From Verrucomicrobia bacterium Tous-C9LFEB (GTDB lineage: Bacteria > Verrucomicrobiota > Verrucomicrobiia > Methylacidiphilales > UBA1321), in the NCBI GenBank assembly GCA_002304345.1, contig NEUU01000021.1, forward strand, positions 1-64,000: a stretch of 64,000 bases of DNA, written 5' to 3'. Of the stretch, positions 1 through 8,723 are shown piece after piece. The first letter of the stretch is position 1; every line of letters begins with the position of its first letter. The notes under the pieces were generated by a model that did no database searches, was not told the DNA's origin, and was given only the letters and a program-made list of their open reading frames with translations. The translations under genes were made by a program, and so were the position numbers.

Positions 1-256
1 TCCTTCAGCTCCCGGCAATCACCGGACCGATCAGGAAAGCGTTCGCCTCTTTGTCTACCACAATTCTAAAAGACAAGGGGATTCATGCTCTCGAGACTCC
101 CAGTTGCCGAAATCCCCTCTATCAAGAGGGGTGGCGCGTAGCGCCGGGGTGTGTCAATCTTCACGAGAGTTCTCGCTATCCCGGATTTGACCTTGTGTAC
201 CGATTTTCCAAGGTTGATTCCTTTTTACACTAACTCGTCTTGCACCCAATAGGCGC
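1..256. other. Left-edge stretch without a recognisable gene
   Basis: No frame here gives a protein I recognise. A short open stretch from base 2 could be the tail of a gene beginning outside the window, but it has no family signature. The only structured element is the double-hairpin repeat at 113-154. The stretch ends at the terminator of the leftward gene that stops at 321. Confidence 0.5.
113..154 (+). repeat. Double-hairpin interspersed repeat, copy 1
   Basis: About 42 bases make two adjacent hairpins: CCCCTCT...AGAGGGG followed by GGCGC-GTA-GCGCC, then GGGGTGTGT. A near-identical copy lies in inverted orientation at 27850-27891. There the second stem is GGTGC-GTA-GCACC, so both arms changed together and pairing is kept. 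That covariation supports a folded RNA or DNA element. Both copies are intergenic, as expected for REP-like elements. Confidence 0.75.
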
Positions 257-261
257 AAACA

Positions 262-297
262 AAACACCCGTTTGGCCTCACAGCCAAACGGGTGTTT
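262..297 (-). terminator. Rho-independent terminator of the gene ending at 321
   Basis: A perfect 15-bp stem (262-276 paired with 283-297) encloses a 6-base loop. Read leftward it is followed by TGTTTG. It lies 24 bases past the stop of the ADP-ribosylglycohydrolase-like gene, so it most likely ends that transcript. A T-run also follows on the rightward side (298-303), so it may work in both directions. Confidence 0.8.
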
Positions 298-320
298 GTT
301 TTTACGGCAGGTCGATGCTT

Positions 321-1841
321 TTACTTCTTGAGCAAAGCAAACGGCAGCCATTGCTTGGACTGCGCATTGGCGACGCCGACGACGAGGTCAGCCACGAAGT
401 GCGGCCATTCCCACGCGACGACGAGCTCATGCTTGCCGGCTTTGAGCGGCGTGCTCAGCGCGAAGTGTCCACGACCACCGCGATGGAACGAGGGCGCTCC
501 CTGCTGCGGACGGCGCGCGGCCACCGCATCGGCATCGGCCGGGATGACTCCCTTGCCATCGATCCAGACGCGGGTGTTGGTCTGGCTCCAGGCGAGGAAC
601 TGCACGTGTTCGTCTTCCTTCAGATTGACTGTGTAGTGCAGCAACATCACCGGGGCTTGGAATTCCTTCGCATCGCGACGAATCCAGTGACCGGGCAGCG
701 TGGCGCTCACTTTCGGCACGAGGCTGACCGGAACCGTCTCGCTGGTGAGGGCGGCGCGTTCGGCGAAACCGATTTCCACGGGGATCTGCAGGAGAGTGTC
801 GCCGTCGCGTTGCGGCGCGCGGGGAACGATCTCCTTGATCGCGGGTTTCGAATCGGCCAATTGACCGGCGAGGCGCATCGTTTGTTCGGTGAGTTCCTGC
901 AGGTTCTTCGGGATGTTCTGGAGGTGAACGATCTGCGGATTCAGGATCACGGCGTCGCCGATCGGCTTCGTCCATTTGTCCGGGATGCACTTCGGATCGA
1001 TGATACCGAGGATCGAGCCCAGCGTGGCGGCGGTACAATCGGTGTCCATGCCGCAATTGTTCGCGATACAGATCGACTTGCCGAAGTCTCCTTCGCCCGC
1101 GAGCCAGCCGAGGATCGTGAAGGCGAGATTGGCGGCGACATCAGTGAAATTCGGATTCTCATGCGCGGCGAGAATATCTTCGCGCACCGCGAGCCAATCC
1201 TTTTTCTTGGCCCACGAAGCGCGGGTCAACTGGATGGCATCCTTCACGCGGCTGTTGGCCGGGAGATAGCTCAAGCCGAGATCGATCAACGTGTCGCGAT
1301 CGTGTTCGACGAAAGCGGCGGATTCCAGCGCGGCGAAGAAGACCTCGGCCCAGATGCCGTCACCGGCGTGATCGCAGGCCGCGTCGGACCAGGCGAGCGC
1401 GGCGGCGCGTTTGGGATCGCCGGGGGCGAGGCAGGCCCACAGTTCGCTGCGGATCGCAGCACCCATGCATTCGCCGAAGAAATTATCCACGGAGCCGAGT
1501 TGATAGCCCTTCAGTCCGTACGCGCCATTGCGGTGGCAGATACCGTATTCGTCCCACGGGAAGACCACGTGCTTGTGCCACGCGTCGGAGAGCAGATCGG
1601 GAGTGACTTCCTTGCAGCCATTGGTCAGGAGATAGCAGAGCCAGACGACTTGCAGATCGAGATCGTCATTCGGCAGAACCTGAGTCGGGACCGGATCATA
1701 GAAATCCAGCTTCAGCGGACCGGATTTGCCTTCGTGAGGTCCACCCAGGGTGCCCCCGACAGCCTTGCCCAGCCAACAGCCCATGACGCGCGATTCCCAC
1801 CCAGCGAGATCCAGATTTTTCGGTAATTGTATTGAAGACAT
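321..1841 (-). CDS. ADP-ribosylglycohydrolase (DraG/ARH-like) family protein
   Basis: The 506-residue protein resembles the ADP-ribosylglycohydrolase family, all-helical enzymes that use two divalent metal ions to remove ADP-ribose from proteins or small molecules. The N-terminus has the family start GCWLGKAVGGTLGGP (about residues 21-35). An Asp-rich motif NDDLDLQ follows (about 58-64), and a second metal motif GMDTDC lies near residue 290. These correspond to the usual DDT and GxDTD motifs, with small changes. The last ~150 residues are a beta-rich extension ending in a region that reads like a ligand-binding sandwich, and bacterial DraG proteins lack this. I chose the ATG at 1841; an upstream start would add 29 poorly conserved residues. 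It is divergent from the beta-mannosidase, so a role on a glycosidic ADP-ribose-like or sugar substrate is possible but unproven. Confidence 0.8.
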   Translation of the reverse strand: MSSIQLPKNLDLAGWESRVMGCWLGKAVGGTLGGPHEGKSGPLKLDFYDPVPTQVLPNDDLDLQVVWLCYLLTNGCKEVTPDLLSDAWHKHVVFPWDEYGICHRNGAYGLKGYQLGSVDNFFGECMGAAIRSELWACLAPGDPKRAAALAWSDAACDHAGDGIWAEVFFAALESAAFVEHDRDTLIDLGLSYLPANSRVKDAIQLTRASWAKKKDWLAVREDILAAHENPNFTDVAANLAFTILGWLAGEGDFGKSICIANNCGMDTDCTAATLGSILGIIDPKCIPDKWTKPIGDAVILNPQIVHLQNIPKNLQELTEQTMRLAGQLADSKPAIKEIVPRAPQRDGDTLLQIPVEIGFAERAALTSETVPVSLVPKVSATLPGHWIRRDAKEFQAPVMLLHYTVNLKEDEHVQFLAWSQTNTRVWIDGKGVIPADADAVAARRPQQGAPSFHRGGRGHFALSTPLKAGKHELVVAWEWPHFVADLVVGVANAQSKQWLPFALLKK

Positions 1842-2161
1842 AAGAGGAACTTTGATTTGATCACTAAATAGACATATCGCGAACAAATCAAGCGCAATCG
1901 GAGCGAATCCGCGTCCTATTAGGCGCAACAGAGTACTCCGAGCTTTCGGTTATTGATCCGAGTTTTTGACAATTATTTTATATTGCGCAACATAATCGTG
2001 TGGTGTTTATTCAGCAGCATATCCTCTCTTTTATCAATGACCGATCCCAAGGACGCCGCTAGATTCAGCTGGAGCGCCCCGTCATCAACCGCCTGTGTGG
2101 GCGGGAATGGCACCTCAAACGAGTCATTGGTCAAGGCGGGAGTCACTACTACTACGAGACT
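1842..2161. other. Divergent intergenic region with candidate promoter
   Basis: This 320-base gap separates two divergent starts. A TTGACA hexamer at 1966-1971 is followed after 19 bases by CATAAT (1991-1996). This is a plausible but long-spaced sigma-70-type promoter for the rightward beta-mannosidase gene. No clear operator palindrome or small gene was seen in the rest. Confidence 0.35.
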
Positions 2162-4609
2162 ATGAAGACAATCGAACTGGCCGGAACGTGGAAATTGCAA
2201 AACAAAGCGGGAACCTACTCCGTCAAATCCGCGCTCCCGGGCGATACCCACAGCGCGCTCCTCGCCGCCGGAAAAATTCCCGATCCCTATTGGGCCGACA
2301 ATGAACTGAAGCTGCAGGGCTTGGCGCGGGAGGACTGGATTTTTGAACGCACGGTGGAAGTGTCCGCCGCGATGCTGGAAGAAAAATCGGTTTTTCTGAA
2401 TTGCGAAAGTCTGGACACGATCGCCACGGTTTTCATCAACGGCCGCAAGGTGGCGCACACGCGCAATATGTTCGTGCGTTACCGTTTCGAGGTGAAGAAA
2501 TATCTGCGCGTCGGAGCGAATACGATTCGCATCGAGTTGGACTCCGCGGAACGCGCGGCCATTGTCGAGAGCAAGAAATTCGCCGAGGAAATCGGCTACT
2601 CGAAATTCCCGGTGCAATCGCCTTACCGTAATTTGATCCGCAAGGTGCAGTGTCACGGAGGCTGGGATTGGGGCCCGTGCCTGATGGTGGCGGGCGTCTA
2701 TGGAAAGATTTATCTCGGTGCCACCTCGGTCGGTCGCATCGAGTACGTCACCACGGAGCAGAAGCATCACAACGGCGTGGTCGATGTGACCGTGAATTGC
2801 GAAGTCGAAGCTCCGATGGACGGCAAGACCGATTTCACGGTGAAGCTCGACGGCCAAACCCTGACCAAAACGGTGCGCCTGAAAAAAGGCAACAATGTCG
2901 TCAGCCAGATCGTGCGCGTGAAGAAGCCGCAGCTCTGGTGGCCCAATGGTTTCGGCAAGCAACCGCTCTATGATCTCACCGTCACGCTGGGCGGCGACGA
3001 GGTGCGCAAGCGCATCGGTCTGCGTACGATTGAAATCGACAACCGCAAGGACAATCACGGCGTCTCGATGGCCTTCATCGTCAATGGCGAGCCCATTTTT
3101 GCCAAGGGTGCCAACTGGATTCCCGTGGATGCGTTGCCGTCGCGGCACACGCGGGCGGCGATCGACGATCTGCTCGAAAGCGCGGTGCAGGCGCACATGA
3201 ACATGATTCGCGTCTGGGGCGGTGGCCAGTACGAGACCGATGACTTTTATGAATTGTGCGATGAGAAGGGGCTGATGCTCTGGCACGATATGATGTTCTC
3301 GTGCGCGCTCTATCCCGGCACGAAGGATTTTCTCGATCTCGTCCGCCAGGAAATCCGGCACCAGGTCAAACGACTGCGCGATCACGCCTCGCTCGCCCTG
3401 TGGTGTGGCAACAATGAAAACGTCGGCGCGTTGCGTTGGTTCCAGGACGAGGCTATGAAGGCCCGGCGCATGCTGGAATACGATCACCTGAACGAAGGTG
3501 TCGTGGGCGATACCATTCGCGAACTCGACCCGGCCCGGCTCTTCTGGCCGAGCAGTCCATGCGGCGGTCCCGGCGACTTCTCCGATTGCTGGCATGTGGA
3601 CAATAGCGGCGACATGCACTATTGGGCCGTTTGGCACGAAGGCAAGCCGTTCGAGAACTACCTCGATATCAAGCCCCGCTTCTGTTCCGAGTTCGGCTAC
3701 CAGTCGTTCCCGTCACTGGAAACGATCCGCACCTACGCGCCGAAGGATCAGTGGAATCTCACGTCGCCGATCATGGAGCATCACCAGCGTAATAATCGGG
3801 GCAACACGATTATCACGGAAAACTTCACCCGTTACTTCCGCGTGCCGGAAGGGTTCGAGAATTCCGTCTACCTCAGTCAGGTGCAGCAGGGTTTGGCTAT
3901 TCGGATGGCAGTGGAACATTGGCGCCGTTTGCGTCCTGTTTGCATGGGCACGCTCTATTGGCAGTTGAATGATCTCTGGCCGGTCTGTTCGTGGGCCTCG
4001 CTCAACTACGGTGGCAAGTGGAAGCCGCTTCACTACATGGCCAAGCGCTTCTTCGCGCCGCAATTAATCTCCGTGCATCAGCACAACGACAGCCCTGTTG
4101 AAATCTGGGCGAACAACGATGCGCTCAAGCCGGTCTCCGGCGCGGTTCAACTGCGCGTGCTGGATTTCTCCGGCAAGGTGCTGAAGACGGTCAAGTGGTC
4201 GGCCAAGGTTGGCGCGGCGAAGTCGCTTCGCCTGAAGAAATTTGCCGTCGCGGAACTCACCGATCGCCCGACCGAGACATTCCTGTCTGTCGAGTGGAAG
4301 GTGGGCGGTGAGACCTTGCGCAATGTCCATTTCTTCACGGCGTACAAGAAGTGCGACCTGCAGAAGTCGCGACTCGACGTCAAAGTGAAAGCGGAGAAAA
4401 AAGGGTTTCGCGTGACATTGAAGGCGAAGACGCCGGCGTTCTGGGTGGATCTGAACGCGGACGAGATCGCGGGCGAGTTTGATGACAACTGTTTCTCCGT
4501 GCTGCCGGGCGAGGCGCGCTCGGTCTTCTTCACGCCGAAGCAGGAGGTGACGCTGGAGAAATTCCGCAAACAACTCACCACGCGTCACCTGCGCGAGACT
4601 TACCTGTAG
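2162..4609 (+). CDS. Beta-mannosidase, glycoside hydrolase family 2
   Basis: The 815-residue protein is a GH2 beta-mannosidase of typical length (about 800-850), removing terminal beta-D-mannose from manno-oligosaccharides. Order of parts: a sugar-binding jelly roll (about 1-180), including the mannosidase signature QCHGGWDWGPC; an Ig-like sandwich (about 185-290); a TIM barrel (about 295-610); and C-terminal Ig-like domains. The acid/base is probably Glu419 in WCGNNEN and the nucleophile Glu510 in CSEFGYQS. There is no signal peptide, so it probably works in the cytoplasm on imported oligosaccharides. The start is the first ATG of the conserved N-terminus; no strong Shine-Dalgarno precedes it. 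With the GH130 phosphorylase (10502-11491) and the acetylesterase (11591-13783) it suggests beta-mannan use. Confidence 0.95.
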   Translation: MKTIELAGTWKLQNKAGTYSVKSALPGDTHSALLAAGKIPDPYWADNELKLQGLAREDWIFERTVEVSAAMLEEKSVFLNCESLDTIATVFINGRKVAHTRNMFVRYRFEVKKYLRVGANTIRIELDSAERAAIVESKKFAEEIGYSKFPVQSPYRNLIRKVQCHGGWDWGPCLMVAGVYGKIYLGATSVGRIEYVTTEQKHHNGVVDVTVNCEVEAPMDGKTDFTVKLDGQTLTKTVRLKKGNNVVSQIVRVKKPQLWWPNGFGKQPLYDLTVTLGGDEVRKRIGLRTIEIDNRKDNHGVSMAFIVNGEPIFAKGANWIPVDALPSRHTRAAIDDLLESAVQAHMNMIRVWGGGQYETDDFYELCDEKGLMLWHDMMFSCALYPGTKDFLDLVRQEIRHQVKRLRDHASLALWCGNNENVGALRWFQDEAMKARRMLEYDHLNEGVVGDTIRELDPARLFWPSSPCGGPGDFSDCWHVDNSGDMHYWAVWHEGKPFENYLDIKPRFCSEFGYQSFPSLETIRTYAPKDQWNLTSPIMEHHQRNNRGNTIITENFTRYFRVPEGFENSVYLSQVQQGLAIRMAVEHWRRLRPVCMGTLYWQLNDLWPVCSWASLNYGGKWKPLHYMAKRFFAPQLISVHQHNDSPVEIWANNDALKPVSGAVQLRVLDFSGKVLKTVKWSAKVGAAKSLRLKKFAVAELTDRPTETFLSVEWKVGGETLRNVHFFTAYKKCDLQKSRLDVKVKAEKKGFRVTLKAKTPAFWVDLNADEIAGEFDDNCFSVLPGEARSVFFTPKQEVTLEKFRKQLTTRHLRETYL

Positions 4610-4610
4610 A

Positions 4611-4715
4611 GGGGGCTCTGCCCCCAAACCCCCGCCAAAGGGAATGATTCCCTTTGGAAACCCCGATTGGGCCGCGGCGCCTTTTGCTTCACGCAAAAGA
4701 GCGTCGCGGCCCCAA
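4611..4715. repeat. Cluster of three hairpins just past the beta-mannosidase stop
   Basis: Three palindromes follow one another. The first is a 5-bp GC stem (4611-4625, GGGGG-CTCTG-CCCCC). The second has perfect 10-bp arms around TGA (4635-4657). The third is a longer imperfect stem (4667-4715) with an inner TTTTGC/GCAAAA stem. The first begins one base after the stop codon, so the cluster may act as a 3' end or terminator. It looks like a mosaic intergenic repeat rather than a single hairpin. Confidence 0.7.
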
Positions 4716-4834
4716 TGGTTTTCAAAAGCGATTTCACGCCTTGTAACAGGTGATCGGTTACACAGGTATCAAGTCCTGTCTAAATCCTTTCTAATTAATT
4801 CATCGTATTTTGACGGATCAATGAAGCTTCCACG

Positions 4835-4861
4835 CCGATCCTTCGACAAGCTCAGGATGAC
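4835..4861 (+). repeat. 27-bp interspersed repeat, copy A
   Basis: This 27-base sequence, containing CAAGCTCAGGATGAC, recurs as a perfect inverted copy at 5028-5054 and as a partial direct copy at 4928-4948. It is fused on its right to the 15-bp palindrome at 4861-4875. Similar sequences are widespread in bacterial intergenic DNA; the function is unknown. Confidence 0.75.
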
Positions 4862-4875
4862 CAGCGTGACGCTGG
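4861..4875 (-). repeat. 15-bp stop-associated palindrome, isolated copy
   Basis: CCAGCGTGACGCTGG is a palindrome about its centre except for the middle base. On the minus strand it reads CCAGCGTCACGCTGG preceded by GGGT, the same orientation and flank as the copies at 28007-28021 and 37250-37264. Unlike those copies it does not touch a stop codon. A related GCAACGTCACGTTGC lies at 4913-4927. Confidence 0.65.
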
Positions 4876-4912
4876 ACCCAGTATTATGTATCTGACGTCA
4901 GCCGTACTGGAT

Positions 4913-4948
4913 GCAACGTCACGTTGCTCGACAAGCTCAGGATGACGG
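4913..4948 (+). repeat. Variant palindrome plus partial copy of the 27-bp repeat
   Basis: The palindrome GCAACGTCACGTTGC (4913-4927) differs from the main 15-bp family at paired positions, so the stem is kept. It runs straight into 21 bases (4928-4948) matching the 3' part of the 27-bp repeat. The same two modules are also joined at 4835-4875, so they appear to travel together. Confidence 0.6.
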
Positions 4949-5027
4949 ATTGAGAAGGTAATCTCAAATAGTCGCGAGGAGTTCTAGCGAGAGTGGAAAA
5001 TCACCCAAAACATTACTTTCATTCCAC

Positions 5028-5054
5028 GTCATCCTGAGCTTGTCGAAGGATCGG
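5028..5054 (-). repeat. 27-bp interspersed repeat, inverted copy B
   Basis: This is a perfect inverted copy of 4835-4861, so transcripts across 4835-5054 could form a long stem. It lies 76 bases from the stop of the leftward regulator gene and may help end convergent transcription from the beta-mannosidase gene and that regulator gene. Confidence 0.75.
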
Positions 5055-5130
5055 CTTACATCGATGTAGGAGGTGACAGATTTGGAATCCGCACTAAAGA
5101 GGATTCTCAAAATAGAAGTGACGGCGAGTA

Positions 5131-6231
5131 TTACGCGGAAGCGCGGACGACGAGATGACCGCGGAGTTGTTGCTCCGTGGGATCGGACTGGCCGGTGCGC
5201 AGGCACTCCTCGAAGCGCGCGAACGCAGCCTGACCCATTTCCTCGTAAGGGATATGGTAGGAAGTGAGCGCGGGGGTGAGGGGCGGCAACATTTGATAAT
5301 CATCGATGCCGACGACCTTCAATTTTTTCGGCACCTCCCAGCCCAGTTCCTGCGCGGCGCGGACACAACCGTGGGCCAGGAAGTCAGTGGAGCAGACCAC
5401 GCCTTCGAGATCCTTGTGCTGCTTCAAATATTCGCGGGCGACCTCGGCCGGTTCCTGCAGCGGATCATCAAAGCTCGGATGCATCGACGGGGCGAGTGAG
5501 ACCAGCGGTTGCAGATCGCTCAGACCCGCTTCATCCATGGCCTGGCGATAGCCGAGGTAACGGTCCCGCATGTAGGGCACCCACGAATAGTTGCTCACGA
5601 AACCGATCTTGCGCGCGCCCTGCTGCAGCAGATGGCGCGTGACTGTGTACCCGGCGTGCAGGCCGTCGGCCACGACGGAGGGACGGCCGGTGCCCTGAAT
5701 ATTCAATTCCACCAGCACGACCGGGAAGGGGCAATCCTGGATGATCTGCGCGTAATGAATCTGTTCCTGCGGATTGGGGATGACGGAATAGATGACCGCG
5801 CCTTTTACGTTGAACTCCACGAGGCGATTGATGATCTCGGCTTCCTGTTGGAATTCCGCCCCGGTGGTGAGCATGAGCGTGCGGCGGTTCGCCTGATGGG
5901 CCATTTGCTGGAAACCGCGCGCGATGCGCCAGATGCCTTCGTGTTGATCGCTGGGATAGATGAAAGCGCAGGCGTTGAGGTCGAGTGCCGGACCCTTGTG
6001 ATCGGTCGTGCTGCGGGTGACGATGGTTCCCGCGCGGGTCTTGCGCACGACCATGCCTTCATGCGTGAGGCGCGCGACGGCCTTACTGACGGTACCGCGG
6101 CTGCAATGGTATTCGACCGCGAGTTCGGCCTCGGTGGGGATTTTGTCGCCGACTTTCCATTGGCCGGTAAGGATGCGGTGTTCGAGTTGCTGGTAAACGT
6201 GATCCAGCTTTTTCAAGGATTCAGCCTGCAT
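5131..6231 (-). CDS. GntR-type winged-helix regulator with LacI-type sugar-sensing domain
   Basis: The 366-residue protein has a GntR winged helix (about residues 1-75; VYQQLEHRILTGQWKVGDKI then TEAELA and CSRGTVSKAVARL). A periplasmic-binding-protein-like effector domain of the LacI/GalR kind follows (about 85-366). This GntR-LacI hybrid architecture (AraR-like) usually represses sugar-utilisation genes until a mono- or oligosaccharide binds. I chose the ATG at 6231; a TTG start 33 bases earlier would add 11 residues outside the family core. It is the last gene of a leftward run (13783 to 5131, gaps of about 40-110 bases) with the mannan-type enzymes and is probably their regulator. Confidence 0.9.
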   Translation of the reverse strand: MQAESLKKLDHVYQQLEHRILTGQWKVGDKIPTEAELAVEYHCSRGTVSKAVARLTHEGMVVRKTRAGTIVTRSTTDHKGPALDLNACAFIYPSDQHEGIWRIARGFQQMAHQANRRTLMLTTGAEFQQEAEIINRLVEFNVKGAVIYSVIPNPQEQIHYAQIIQDCPFPVVLVELNIQGTGRPSVVADGLHAGYTVTRHLLQQGARKIGFVSNYSWVPYMRDRYLGYRQAMDEAGLSDLQPLVSLAPSMHPSFDDPLQEPAEVAREYLKQHKDLEGVVCSTDFLAHGCVRAAQELGWEVPKKLKVVGIDDYQMLPPLTPALTSYHIPYEEMGQAAFARFEECLRTGQSDPTEQQLRGHLVVRASA

Positions 6232-6285
6232 GGTTGGGACGAGGATACCCCGGTTGCACGGCAATTTAAAGGGTTTTTCCGGCGA

Positions 6286-8640
6286 TCACCGAACCGGCGG
6301 CTGGACGTGAAATCCGGCCGGTCCGACGCGGGTGCCATCGGGAAGGGAAAAGGGGGTGGTGCCGAAGTTCACGGTGATGGTTGTGCCGTTCGAGAAGACG
6401 GTTTGCTGCACGGAACGATCCGGGGTAAGGAAGCGGTGATCGGTCATCTCGCTATAACCGACGGAGCGCACCAGCGGACAGATGTTTTGGTAACTCTGCA
6501 CAAAGCGGTCCTTGTTCTTCAGCCAGAATTCGCGCTTGAACAGGAACATGGGCGGTGTCGCGTAAAGGATGTTGAAGAGGTCGCGCCGGTCCCAGATGGC
6601 GGGGAGTTTGTTGTTGTAATCGCCCCAGTACCACTGCGCGACGACGCATTCGTGATAGACCAATTCCCAGAGCGGCAGGCGGTACTCGGGACCGACCTGG
6701 AATTTGCGCAGGTTCTCGGGAACTTCCTCCACAATGCGATCCATGTGACGTCCCGCATCGCGCAGCCGGTACGGCGTGAGGCTGAGCATGCCCTCGAAAT
6801 AGTGGACGTAAGGGACCGCTGCGTCGTGGCCGGTCTCGGTGCCGGTAACGAGTTTGAATTCCTCCGAGACGATGCGCAGCAGTTCCATTTTCCAGTGACG
6901 GCTTTCCGTGCGTGTCATGGGATGGTCGGGGTTGTAGCATTCATTCCACGGCGCCGCCGTGGTGGTGTCGATGAAACGGCAGCGATACGGGGCGATTTCG
7001 AGTTCGGGGCCAATGCGCTTGCGGGCATAATCCGGAGCGAGCTTGTCGCACAATACACCACACGGAATCATGGTCCCGTCCTTCGCTTCCACTTCCCAGC
7101 CGTGCCGCCACTTACCGTCCGCGTTGAGAATGATATCCTTCGGCCACGCTTCCGCAATCCAGTCATTGTGCTTGTATTGCAGCTTCGGGAAATTCTCCGG
7201 GTTCATGATGTCCTGGTAGAGATCGTAGCGGCTTGTGAGCAGGTCGAGGTCATTGAGCTGGGCGATCACCTTCCCACTACTGCCGCTGCTCCAGAGCATG
7301 CGCTCGATTCCCGCCGCCTTCATTTCCTTCGCCATGGCCACGGCTTCGCCACCGAAGTACCAGACATTGACCGCGCCCACGAGGAGATCGACGTTGGGAT
7401 TCGACTCGCGTTTTTGCGCGAGCGTTTTGAAAAGACCCGTCTGCTGCGCATACGCGCGGTAACGCTTCGCCATCGCGACGTGACGACCCTTGTCGAAAAA
7501 GACGTAGCGCAGGCGGCGCGGGTAGCCGAATTGCCCTCGTTGCGATTCCCACTCGGGAGCGACAACGAGTCGTCCGTCGCGACGCTCGGTGCGCAAGGTG
7601 GCGTCATTCGGCGTTTCAATGATGACGACGTGACCGCCTTCGCCATGGACGACGCCCCAGAACGGCATCGAATAACTGTGACCGCCGAAGGCGATGAAGC
7701 GTTGGGTCGGCAGGGCCTCATCATCGACCGGGTAGGTGAGACCTTCGTTGACCGCGAGAACGAGTGCATCGCCCGACTCGCTGAGGAAGGGTGCGGGGAA
7801 CTTGAGCGGCCGGGGCAGGGGGCCTTCGCTGGATAATTCGATGGTGAATTCGGGCGTGTCGGCGTCGAGACGGAGGGTGACTTCCACGGGGGCATCGAGG
7901 GTGGAATGCGACAGCGCGAAGCGGATCGTGTTGTCCTGGGCCGAGGCTGCGGTGACGCACAGGGCGAGCGGCTGTTCCTTTTGCCGATACATTTCGCGGG
8001 TCCGTTGATCCGTGACGACGAGCGTGGCGTTGCGCGTATCGAGGGTGACGCTGAGCGCGGAGTTGGTCAGGGTGAACGTCGCCGGTAAATTCTTCGGGCG
8101 TTGCGCAAAGAAATTGCCCAGCGGTTTCATCGACATGTCGTCGAGCCAGATCGTGATCGGACCGGTCGCGAGCAGTCGGGGTTTGATCTTGGCAATGCCG
8201 GGAGGAACAGTGATGCGGGTCTGGAGTTTCTGCCACGAACCGGTCTGGCTCGTCTGCACGGCACCATGGATCCACGATTGGACGTTGCCTTGTACGTCGA
8301 GGGTTTCCACGCAGAGCGTGACTGGCTGCACCTCGGTGCCGGAAAGCTTCACCCACGCTTCGAGGTCGAAACGGTCGCCCGCTTCCACGGAGAAGAGCGC
8401 CATCGGTTCCATGGTGAGATCCCTGCTCCCGGTATGCTCGATACGCAGCGCGTTGTGACCGCTGTGCACTTCCTTGGAATCGATTTCGGAGGAGCCCGTG
8501 TTGGCTTCGCGGGTCCAGAGCGGCCGCCACCCTTTCATGCCGTTTTCGAAACCGCCATTGGTGAGCAACTCGGCCTGCATCGCTCCACGCAAGCCGGTAC
8601 ACACCAGCGCAAGCAGAAGAAGTTGGCGAAGCGAGGTCAT
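6286..8640 (-). CDS. Secreted glycoside-hydrolase-like protein with N-terminal carbohydrate-binding module
   Basis: This 784-residue protein starts with a signal peptide (about 1-23, ending MQA). A beta-sandwich then begins LLTNGGFENGMKGW, typical of CBM4/9/22-type modules (about 24-165). A second beta-rich domain spans about 180-370, and a probable TIM-barrel catalytic region about 400-690 (VDLLVGAVNVWYFGG, WNECYNPDHPMTR, TGTETGHDA). The layout resembles families with DUF6259/GH101-like barrels, which I cannot separate by eye. Candidate acids are the Glu in WNECY and the Asp/Glu in TGTETGHDA. It acts outside the cytoplasm, probably on a polysaccharide or glycoconjugate. It sits between a phosphatase and the GntR-type regulator in the leftward run. 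Confidence 0.7.
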   Translation of the reverse strand: MTSLRQLLLLALVCTGLRGAMQAELLTNGGFENGMKGWRPLWTREANTGSSEIDSKEVHSGHNALRIEHTGSRDLTMEPMALFSVEAGDRFDLEAWVKLSGTEVQPVTLCVETLDVQGNVQSWIHGAVQTSQTGSWQKLQTRITVPPGIAKIKPRLLATGPITIWLDDMSMKPLGNFFAQRPKNLPATFTLTNSALSVTLDTRNATLVVTDQRTREMYRQKEQPLALCVTAASAQDNTIRFALSHSTLDAPVEVTLRLDADTPEFTIELSSEGPLPRPLKFPAPFLSESGDALVLAVNEGLTYPVDDEALPTQRFIAFGGHSYSMPFWGVVHGEGGHVVIIETPNDATLRTERRDGRLVVAPEWESQRGQFGYPRRLRYVFFDKGRHVAMAKRYRAYAQQTGLFKTLAQKRESNPNVDLLVGAVNVWYFGGEAVAMAKEMKAAGIERMLWSSGSSGKVIAQLNDLDLLTSRYDLYQDIMNPENFPKLQYKHNDWIAEAWPKDIILNADGKWRHGWEVEAKDGTMIPCGVLCDKLAPDYARKRIGPELEIAPYRCRFIDTTTAAPWNECYNPDHPMTRTESRHWKMELLRIVSEEFKLVTGTETGHDAAVPYVHYFEGMLSLTPYRLRDAGRHMDRIVEEVPENLRKFQVGPEYRLPLWELVYHECVVAQWYWGDYNNKLPAIWDRRDLFNILYATPPMFLFKREFWLKNKDRFVQSYQNICPLVRSVGYSEMTDHRFLTPDRSVQQTVFSNGTTITVNFGTTPFSLPDGTRVGPAGFHVQPPVR

Positions 8641-8723
8641 GGCGTGGTCGAGCGCCCACCATAGTGATGGGGGGACCGTCAGCCTGGCAATCTTTAAAGA
8701 AGCCGAGATCTAGAGAACACTCG

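Noticed and set aside
1-112. Tail of a coding gene entering from the left edge
   Set aside because: Short open frames exist, but none shows a recognisable family ending, so a partial gene could not be supported.
240-1826. Long rightward open frame opposite the ADP-ribosylglycohydrolase-like gene
   Set aside because: It mirrors codon periodicity of the real gene on the other strand, has no domain, and starts inside the terminator region.
5509-7836. 775-codon rightward frame across the regulator and glycosidase-like genes
   Set aside because: It overlaps two well-supported leftward genes antisense, and its translation is low-complexity Arg/Asp/Ala sequence without a family.
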